Under the pieces are notes generated by a model that saw only the letters and a program-made list of their open reading frames with translations, was not told the origin of the DNA and made no database searches. A stretch of 64,000 nt of DNA from Natronococcus occultus SP4. GTDB taxonomy: Archaea > Halobacteriota > Halobacteria > Halobacteriales > Natrialbaceae. The stretch covers positions 2,037,001 to 2,101,000 of the forward strand of contig NC_019974.1 of NCBI RefSeq assembly GCF_000328685.1. The letters run 5' to 3'. This document shows positions 57,749 to 64,000 of this stretch, piece by piece; the first letter of the stretch is position 1, and each line of letters opens with the position of its first letter. Both the position numbers and the translations under genes were made by a program.

Positions 57749-58993
57749 ATGAGAGAGCATACCAAAACCCGGCGACGAGTACTGCAGGGAATCACCGCGG
57801 CGGGACTCTCGGCCGGAATGATCGGTTCGGGAAGCGCCGGTTCGACGACGACGTACGTCATTACGGGCGGATCGCGAGGACGGCTCGAGGACGCGGGCTT
57901 TGCGGTCACGCGTGAACTCGCGGGCGGGTCGGTCTCGATCGTCACCGGCCCGGCCGACGCCGAGGACGACCTCGAGGCGATCGACGAGGTCGACGGCGTA
58001 ACGGAGAACTTCGAGGTCGATTTCGCCGACCCGGTCAGCAGCGCCGAACCGCAGACGACCGACGACGCCGAATTCACCGACCTGCAGTGGGACAAGGAGA
58101 TCACCGACACCTTCGAGGCCCACGAGCACGCCACGGGCGAGGGCTCCCGGATCGTCATCGCCGACACGGGCGTCGACGGCACGCATCCGGACCTCGACGA
58201 GAACTTCAACAAGGAGCTGAGCGTCTCGGTCGTCGACGGCGGCCAAATTGATGAACACATCGGAGACAGCGGCGACCACGGCACCCACGTCGCTGGAACC
58301 GCGGCGGCGTCGGGAGCGGAGGGAGTTACTGGAACCGCCCCCGACGCGGAGATCGTCTCGGTTCGAGTCCTCGGGCCCGATAGCAGTTCGTTCGCGGATA
58401 TCCTGGTCGGCGCGGAGTACGCCGCGGAGATCGGCGCCGACGCCGCGAACTTCAGCCTCGGCGCGGGGCCGTACCCGCCCCAGGCCAACAGCGACGGCCT
58501 TCGCGTGGCGGTCCAGACGGTCATGCAGGACGTCGCTCGCCGCGGCACCGTTCAGACGGTGTCGTCGGGGAACGCTGAGACGGACCTCCAGCGGGGCGGG
58601 ACGTTCTATCTGCCGGGAACCGTCCAGGGCGTGATGACCGTCTCTGCGAGCGGACCGAACGACGAACTCGCCTTCTACTCGAACTACGGCACGAGCGAGA
58701 TCGAGGTCGGGGCGCCCGGCGGTGGACGCGCGACCGAAGGGGAAACCGTGACCCCCGACGATCTCGTCTTCTCGACGGAACCCGACGGCACGTACGGCTG
58801 GAAGGCAGGCACCTCGATGGCCGCACCGCAGGTCGCCGGTCTGGTTGGGCTCGTTCGCGAGCTCGCTCCCGAGATGCACGTGAACCAGGTCGAGAACAAC
58901 ATCGCCCACGGTGCGGAGCTCGTCCCCGGCAGGAGCAGCCCCGAGTTCGGCGCCGGGCGCATCAACGCGTTGAACACGGCCCAGCGAATCTGA
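57749..58993 (+). CDS. Tat-exported subtilisin-like serine protease (halolysin type)
   Basis: 414 aa. TRRRVLQGITAAGLSAGM is a Tat signal. Residues about 30-115 form an inhibitor-type propeptide. The S8 triad is Asp139 (IVIADTGVDG), His177 (DHGTHVAGT) and Ser356 (GTSMAAPQVAG), with oxyanion Asn275 (SSGNAET). There is no C-terminal extension such as found in larger halolysins. Likely a secreted protease. Confidence 0.95.
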   Translation: MREHTKTRRRVLQGITAAGLSAGMIGSGSAGSTTTYVITGGSRGRLEDAGFAVTRELAGGSVSIVTGPADAEDDLEAIDEVDGVTENFEVDFADPVSSAEPQTTDDAEFTDLQWDKEITDTFEAHEHATGEGSRIVIADTGVDGTHPDLDENFNKELSVSVVDGGQIDEHIGDSGDHGTHVAGTAAASGAEGVTGTAPDAEIVSVRVLGPDSSSFADILVGAEYAAEIGADAANFSLGAGPYPPQANSDGLRVAVQTVMQDVARRGTVQTVSSGNAETDLQRGGTFYLPGTVQGVMTVSASGPNDELAFYSNYGTSEIEVGAPGGGRATEGETVTPDDLVFSTEPDGTYGWKAGTSMAAPQVAGLVGLVRELAPEMHVNQVENNIAHGAELVPGRSSPEFGAGRINALNTAQRI

Positions 58994-59100
58994 GCGCCGT
59001 CTCGCTGTGATCGTCGTTTTTGTCGTGACCCCGAGGACGGAGAGCTGGAGCGACGCACGACGACGATAACGGTAGGTCGCTCCAGCTCGTATCCCGTCCC

Positions 59101-60174
59101 ATGCGCGAACTCGACGGCTCGAACGCGGGCGGGCAGTTCCTCCGGAGCGCCCTCACGCTGTCCGTCCTCGAGGACGTCCCGATCAGGATCGAGAACGTCC
59201 GCGGCGACCGTCCCACGCCCGGGCTCGCCCACCAGCACCTGGCCGTCCTCGAGACGATGGCCGAGGTCTGTGACGCCACGGTCTCGGGCGCCGAACTCGG
59301 CGCGGAGACGATCGAATTCGACCCCGACGGGGCGGGCGCGGACGGGCTCGCTGGCGGCTCCTACGCCGTCGACATCGGCACCGCCGGCAGCGTCACCCTG
59401 CTGTTCGACGCCCTCCTGCCGCTGGCGACCGTCCTCGAGGCGCCGCTGTCAGTCACCGCGACGGGCGGGACGGACGTCGAGTGGTCGCCCCCGCTCGATT
59501 ACTTCCGACTCGTCAAGCTCCCCCTGCTTGCCCGGCACGGGCTCGTCGCGTCCTGTGAGGTCGATCGCCGTGGGTTCTACCCCGACGGGGGCGGTCGGGT
59601 AACGCTTCGGGTCGCTCCCTCGAGTCTCGAGCCCCTGGCGCTCGAACGGCGCGGCGAACTCGCGGGCGTGCGACTGTACTCGACCGAATCGGCGTCGCTC
59701 GCCGATCGGGACGTCGCCCACCGCCAGCTCGAGGGGGCGCTCGAGCGGCTCGACCTCGCGATGGACGACGGAGACGAGGACGCCGGCCTTCCGATACTCG
59801 AGCGCCAGGAACGATCCGCCGAGAGCCACTCGCCCGGTTCGGCGCTCGTGATCAGGATCGATCACGGCACGGGTGTCGCCGGGTTCGGTGCGCTGGGCGA
59901 GCGAGGCAAACCCGCCGAGCGGGTCGGCGAGGACGCCGCCGACGCCGCGAACCGGTTTCTCGAGGGACGGGGGTCGGTCGACACCCATATGGGTGATCAG
60001 CTGCTGGTCTTCCTCGCACTGGCCGGCGGCCGGGTGGGGATTCCCCGGGTAACCGACCACGTCGAGGGCAGCCGGAAGCTGCTGGCCGCGTTCGGGATCG
60101 AAACCGTCCTCGAGCGGACTGCCGAGGACGTCGTCGTCTCGCTTGCCGACGACCGGGGGAACGACACACCTTAA
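59101..60174 (+). CDS. rtcA: RNA 3'-terminal phosphate cyclase
   Basis: 357 aa. [21 protein letters not shown] start, [14 protein letters not shown] and the catalytic-site end [19 protein letters not shown] with the nucleophilic His. Converts RNA 3'-phosphate to 2',3'-cyclic phosphate with ATP; used in RNA repair. The N-terminal GEGGGQ of many RtcAs reads SNAGGQ here. Confidence 0.95.
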   Translation: MRELDGSNAGGQFLRSALTLSVLEDVPIRIENVRGDRPTPGLAHQHLAVLETMAEVCDATVSGAELGAETIEFDPDGAGADGLAGGSYAVDIGTAGSVTLLFDALLPLATVLEAPLSVTATGGTDVEWSPPLDYFRLVKLPLLARHGLVASCEVDRRGFYPDGGGRVTLRVAPSSLEPLALERRGELAGVRLYSTESASLADRDVAHRQLEGALERLDLAMDDGDEDAGLPILERQERSAESHSPGSALVIRIDHGTGVAGFGALGERGKPAERVGEDAADAANRFLEGRGSVDTHMGDQLLVFLALAGGRVGIPRVTDHVEGSRKLLAAFGIETVLERTAEDVVVSLADDRGNDTP

Positions 60175-60239
60175 CCGCAGCCGATCGATCACCCCCACAT
60201 GATCGCACGCACCGACGGAGTCGAACGGAGGGGAAGGCG

Positions 60240-61196
60240 GTGAGCGAGATCGTCACCTTCGGCGAGACGATGCTGCGGCTCTCGCCGCCCGACCAGCGCC
60301 GCCTCGAGGAAACGCGGGAGCTCGAGGTCCGTGCGGCGGGCGCCGAGAGCAACGTCGCCGTCGCGGCCCAGCGGCTCGGATCCGCGCCGGCGACGTGGAC
60401 CTCGAAGCTGCCCGACTCGCCGCTGGGACGGCGCGTCGTCGGCGAGCTCGAGGGGTACGGGATCGACGCCGATGTCGTCTGGAGCGACGAGGGCCGACAG
60501 GGTACCTACTACCTCGAGCACGGCGGCAAACCCCGCGGAACGAACGTGATCTACGACCGGAGCGACGCCGCGGTCACGACCGCCGAGACCGGGGAGCTCG
60601 ATACCGGACTGATCGAGGACGCCGAGCTCTTCTTTACGACTGGGATCACGCCCGCACTGTCGGACCGGCTCCGGGAGACGACGGCCGAGCTGCTCGAGAC
60701 GGCCGCAGAGAGCGGGACGAAGACCGCCTTCGACTTCAACTACCGCGGGAAGCTCTGGTCGCCCGACGAGGCCGCCGACTGCCTGCGCGGGCTGTTTCCC
60801 TCGATCGACGTCCTCGTCGTCGCCGCCCGGGACGCCCGGAACGTGCTGGGACTCGAGGGGGAGGCCGCCGAGCTGGGAACCGAGCTCGCCGACGAGTTCG
60901 GGTTCGAGACTGTCATCATCACTCGCGGCGCCGAGGGTGCCCTCGCCTGGAACGACGGCGAGATCGTCGAACAACCCAGCTACGAGACCGAGACGCTCGA
61001 TCCGATCGGCACCGGGGACGCCTTTACCGGCGCCTTCCTCGCGCGCCGCCTCGAGGGCGAGGACGTGGCGACAGCCCTCGAGTACGCCGCGGCGACGGCG
61101 GCACTCAAACGGACGATTCCCGGCGACATCGCTCTGGTGACCCGCGAGGAGGTCGAGTCGGTCGTCGCCGAGGACGACGCCGAGATTTCGCGGTAG
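60240..61196 (+). CDS. kdgK: PfkB-family 2-keto-3-deoxygluconate kinase
   Basis: 318 aa, GTG start. PfkB signatures: [15 protein letters not shown] (substrate side) and [19 protein letters not shown] (anion hole and catalytic Asp). The [23 protein letters not shown] region and [15 protein letters not shown] match KDG kinases rather than ribokinase or fructokinase. It would feed the semi-phosphorylative Entner-Doudoroff route. The DapA-type aldolase at 41.5 kb may be related. Confidence 0.87.
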   Translation: MSEIVTFGETMLRLSPPDQRRLEETRELEVRAAGAESNVAVAAQRLGSAPATWTSKLPDSPLGRRVVGELEGYGIDADVVWSDEGRQGTYYLEHGGKPRGTNVIYDRSDAAVTTAETGELDTGLIEDAELFFTTGITPALSDRLRETTAELLETAAESGTKTAFDFNYRGKLWSPDEAADCLRGLFPSIDVLVVAARDARNVLGLEGEAAELGTELADEFGFETVIITRGAEGALAWNDGEIVEQPSYETETLDPIGTGDAFTGAFLARRLEGEDVATALEYAAATAALKRTIPGDIALVTREEVESVVAEDDAEISR

Positions 61197-61215
61197 GGTC
61201 GGCCTGCAGAATCTC

Positions 61216-61220
61216 TTTTT
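61216..61220 (+). promoter_or_regulatory. T-rich core promoter of the flavin reductase gene
   Basis: TTTTT in CTCTTTTTGC, ending 23 nt before the ATG at 61243. Confidence 0.4.
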
Positions 61221-61242
61221 GCCCGTCGTCCGTACTCCAGGT

Positions 61243-62700
61243 ATGGTTCACGTCGCGATCGTCGGAGCGTACGGGAGTGCGGGCGTCGCCGTCGCCGACG
61301 GGTTGCTCGAACGGAGCGCGGAACTGTCCGAACTGGAACTGACGCTGATCGACGACGGCGATCCCGGCGGGGGGCTCTGTATCCTTCGTGGCTGTATGCC
61401 CTCGAAGGAGGTCCTCTCGGCGGCCGACCACCGGTTCCGGGCGCGCCACGACGACCGCCTCGAGGGCGTCCCCGAGGTCGATCCCGAGGCCGTCGTCGCC
61501 CGCAAGGACGACCATATCTCCGGGTTCGCCGAGCACCGCCGCGGGCACGTTCACGAGCTCGCCGACCGCGAGAACGTCGAGCTCATCCGGGAGCCCGCAC
61601 GGTTCGTCGACGACCGTGTCCTCGAGGTCGACGGCCGACGGATCGAGCCCGACTACGTCGTCGTCGCAACGGGGTCGACGCTGGACGTCCCCGACCTCTC
61701 GGGGATCGACGAGGTCGACTTTTCGGGGAGCGCCGACGTCCTCGACGCGACGACGTTTCCGGACTCGGGAATCGTGATGGGGTTTGGCTACATCGGCCTC
61801 GAACTCGCCCCCTACCTCAGCGAGGTCGGCGGGGTCGATCTCACGGTGATCGAACACGACGACCACCCCCTCGACGAGTTTGAGCCCGAGTACGGCGAGA
61901 CGATCCTCGAGCTCTACCGCGAGCAGTTCGGCATCGAGGTCCTGACCAACACCGACGAGAAGCGACTCGAGCGGACGAACGACGGTGGGGTCAGGCTGTA
62001 CGCCGACCGGGAGGGCGAGCAGCGCGTCCTCGAGGCCAACCATCTCTACTGCTTTACCGGTCGGCGGCCGAGCCTCGACGGCCTCGCCCTCGAGAACACC
62101 CGTCTCGAGCCCGTCGAGGGGTGGGTCGAGCCGACGATGCAGGCAAGCGCCGACGATCGGGTCTTCGTCGTCGGCGACGCGAACGGTCGCGAGCCGATCC
62201 TCCACGTCGCCAAGGAGCAGGGCTTTGCAGCCGCCCAGAACGTGGTCAACCACGTTCGCAACGTGGAGTGCGAGCCGTACGCGAACGTTCCCCACCACGT
62301 GATCTTCTCGGGACTGGGAACGTACCCGTTCGCCCGCATCGGCCACACGCCCGAGACGGCAGCCGAGACGGAGATGGAGACGATCGTCGTCACCCGCGAG
62401 GCCAGCGACGACGGCGTGTTCAAGACGAAGGGCCACCCCGAAGGGCGAGCGACGCTGATCGTCGACGCCGACGGCGGGACGGTGTTGGGGTTCCAGGGAC
62501 TGCATCTCCACGCCGACGTGATGGCCAAGACGATGCAGGTACTCGTCGAGATGAAAGTCGACGTCCGCGAGGTACCCAAACGGGCCTACCACCCAACGAC
62601 GCCCGAGATTCTGGACGGACTGCTCCGGGAGGCCTGCGAGGAACTCGGCGAGGAGCAAGACTGCGTCGACGACACCGACGCCCGCGATCTGGCGCTGTAG
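61243..62700 (+). CDS. Dihydrolipoamide dehydrogenase-family flavin disulfide reductase
   Basis: 485 aa. FAD site VAIVGAYGSAG (an altered GXGXXG), redox pair CILRGCMPSKE, second dinucleotide site VMGFGYIGLELAPYLS, FAD site VFVVGDANG, and the dimer-interface His in RAYHPTTPEIL. Could act on lipoamide, a low-molecular-weight thiol or mercury. No 2-oxoacid dehydrogenase genes adjoin, so lipoamide is not assured. Confidence 0.88.
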   Translation: MVHVAIVGAYGSAGVAVADGLLERSAELSELELTLIDDGDPGGGLCILRGCMPSKEVLSAADHRFRARHDDRLEGVPEVDPEAVVARKDDHISGFAEHRRGHVHELADRENVELIREPARFVDDRVLEVDGRRIEPDYVVVATGSTLDVPDLSGIDEVDFSGSADVLDATTFPDSGIVMGFGYIGLELAPYLSEVGGVDLTVIEHDDHPLDEFEPEYGETILELYREQFGIEVLTNTDEKRLERTNDGGVRLYADREGEQRVLEANHLYCFTGRRPSLDGLALENTRLEPVEGWVEPTMQASADDRVFVVGDANGREPILHVAKEQGFAAAQNVVNHVRNVECEPYANVPHHVIFSGLGTYPFARIGHTPETAAETEMETIVVTREASDDGVFKTKGHPEGRATLIVDADGGTVLGFQGLHLHADVMAKTMQVLVEMKVDVREVPKRAYHPTTPEILDGLLREACEELGEEQDCVDDTDARDLAL

Positions 62701-62764
62701 CGGCGTATTACTCCCGTTCTCGAAGCCATCGTTACTAAGCGTTCCTTAGATATCTCGATCAGTT

Positions 62765-62950
62765 ATGAGATCATTTGAGGAGATGAACCACACGTTTCGC
62801 GAGACGGACCGCATGTTCGACCAGTTTCCGCTCGAACTGGGACGGGGAGTTCCCGGTCGACGACCGCGGGTTCGGTCGACCGGCGCTCGAGGACGCCGAC
62901 GCGACCCGGGCGCGTCGCTCTCGTCGAAGCGCCGTCCAACGGAAAAGGGA
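62765..62950 (+). pseudogene. N-terminal remnant of an Hsp20-type small heat shock protein
   Basis: MRSFEEMNHTFRETDRMFDQ resembles haloarchaeal Hsp20 starts. Just after FDQ the natural continuation RSNWDGEFPVDDRGFGRPALEDADA is in the next frame, so a frameshift is likely. No alpha-crystallin core follows; the sequence ends within about 55 codons. Confidence 0.5.
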
Positions 62951-63143
62951 GTCGTGGAGCGTGTGACAGGGATCCCGACTCCAGGCGTACTTATATACTA
63001 TCTAATAAGACAGCTTGTCATGTTCTCGGCGCCTGAATCTCGGCGATACAGATAAGACGAACCGCTGACAGCGTCCGGCACGTTGGTCGCGCAACGCGGC
63101 GCCGTCACGGCGTTCGTCGAATCGAACAGGACAGGAGTGGCGA

Positions 63144-64000
63144 CTACGCGTCGTCGACGACCTCGATACCGCGGTTGTTGACGGCCGCGGGGTCGAGACC
63201 GACCTCCTGGAGGAACTGCTTGTACTCCCGTTCGCACTGCTCGGCGTCCTTCTGTTTGTCGCTGGCCCGATCGCAGAGCTCGATCAGGTTCTCCGGGACG
63301 TCGTTCTGGTAGACGATCCAGTGGTTGATCAGGTCGCTGAGTCGACGAATCGGACTGGTAAAGTGGCCGTAGATCTCGAAATTCAGCGCGTGATGGCCGC
63401 CGAAGGGATCGTTCATGTACTTCGCGCGGGGCATCACCTTCATCACGGCCCACTGGATCTTGTCGAGCTGGCGGCCAGGGGCGTCCTCGAGGGTGGCGTT
63501 GACCGCCTTCCGGGGGTCGTCCCACTTGTCGCCGGGGATCGAGACGCCCTCGAGGTCCTGGATCTCTCGCAGCGCCTCGGACCACTCGTCGGGGCTCGGC
63601 TGGGGATGAACCCGGTACATCGCCTCAACGCCACGAGACCACATGAGTTCGTGCGTGACGGCCTTGTTGGCCTTCAGCATACACTCCTCGATGATCGTGT
63701 GAGCGCGATCCCGCGCAGGATTGAGCACGAGCGAGCCGTCCTCCTTGCGCTGTTCGTGCATCCGATCGGCCAGTTCGTGGACGAGGACGTTCTCCTCGTG
63801 TAACGGCGCGTCGGGATCCTCGAGGCGGTTCTCGGCCTGGGTGTAGGTGAGCCGTTCGTCGGACTGGATGACCGACTTGTAGATCTCGATGTTCTCGTAG
63901 CCCAGGTTCTCCTTATCGAGGTGCATCTCGACGGTGTGGGCCAGCCGATCCTCGTTGGGGACGAGCGAACAGACCGTCTCGGCCAGCACCGGCGGAAGCA
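63144..64000 (-). CDS. RNase R/RNB-type exoribonuclease, C-terminal part (5' end outside window)
   Basis: The visible 285 codons read LPPVLAETVCSLVPNEDRLAHTVEM near the edge, continuing HELADRMHEQRKEDGSLVLNP, YGHFTSPIRRLSDLINHW and EREYKQFLQEVGL. The RNB catalytic core (Asp cluster) is upstream, outside the window. The HFTSPIRRLSDL motif is the C-terminal signature of RNase II/R enzymes. It degrades RNA 3' to 5'. Confidence 0.92.
   Translation of the reverse strand, partial: LPPVLAETVCSLVPNEDRLAHTVEMHLDKENLGYENIEIYKSVIQSDERLTYTQAENRLEDPDAPLHEENVLVHELADRMHEQRKEDGSLVLNPARDRAHTIIEECMLKANKAVTHELMWSRGVEAMYRVHPQPSPDEWSEALREIQDLEGVSIPGDKWDDPRKAVNATLEDAPGRQLDKIQWAVMKVMPRAKYMNDPFGGHHALNFEIYGHFTSPIRRLSDLINHWIVYQNDVPENLIELCDRASDKQKDAEQCEREYKQFLQEVGLDPAAVNNRGIEVVDDA

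Overview
This is a GC-rich chromosomal window from a haloarchaeon (class Halobacteria). The proteins are strongly acidic (Asp/Glu-rich). The core set is archaeal: EF-1alpha with S10, S24e with S27ae, the fused Kae1-Bud32 KEOPS gene, ThiD-ThiN, and a geranylgeranyl-reductase-type flavoprotein. Secreted proteins carry Tat signals or lipoboxes. Many genes follow a haloarchaeal leaderless pattern, with an A/T-rich core 23-27 nt before ATG. Genus cannot be resolved from the sequence alone.

Layout. 1-9.5 kb: start of glutamate synthase (gltB, runs off the left edge, RBS inside a possible hairpin), proS, a quinone oxidoreductase, two tandem acidic mini-lipoproteins, NUDIX and CBS proteins, and a membrane haem protein paired with a lipoprotein ferredoxin. 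9.6-25 kb: tRNA-Ala(CGC) with degraded 3'-end copies beside it, rhomboid protease, rpsJ/EF-1alpha, an ACT protein overlapping homoserine dehydrogenase, a NifU-like scaffold, a PGF-CTERM LVIVD protein, ROK kinase, two UspA proteins, SDR, YqcI, isochorismatase, ZIP transporter and a GGR-type reductase. 25-30.3 kb: uvrA, then a low-GC island of two unrecognised exported-protein genes bordered by a decayed second copy of the uvrA 3' end. 30-45.5 kb: small membrane proteins, a BNR-repeat protein, a degraded PQQ propeller gene, the S24e/S27ae/Kae1-Bud32 cluster, Gfo/Idh oxidoreductase, XTP pyrophosphatase, a PIN-like gene with a tiny overlapping upstream gene, a MOT1-type transporter, a DapA-type aldolase, an AIR-synthase-like protein and ThiD-ThiN. 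45.5-47.1 kb: a PQQ propeller pseudogene broken by two hairpin transposon derivatives. 47-64 kb: CsaA-like protein, amino-acid transporter plus UspA, mutS, receiver protein, a second hairpin-interrupted pseudogene, mutL, subtilisin, rtcA, KDG kinase, a flavin disulfide reductase, an Hsp20 remnant and the 3' part of an RNase R-type gene.

Functional groupings: DNA repair (uvrA, mutS, mutL), translation and tRNA (tRNA-Ala, proS, rpsJ, EF-1alpha, S24e, S27ae, Kae1-Bud32, RtcA), nitrogen and amino-acid metabolism (gltB, ACT/hom), sugar acids (KDG kinase, DapA-type aldolase, ROK kinase) and thiamine (ThiD-ThiN).

The most unusual content is a family of minimal IS200/IS605-like hairpin elements at 45.6, 46.2-46.7 and 54.6 kb. 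Each begins directly after TCTAC and ends in TTCAC. Removing each one in silico restores an uninterrupted host reading frame. The 479-bp member also folds into a closed multi-hairpin structure.
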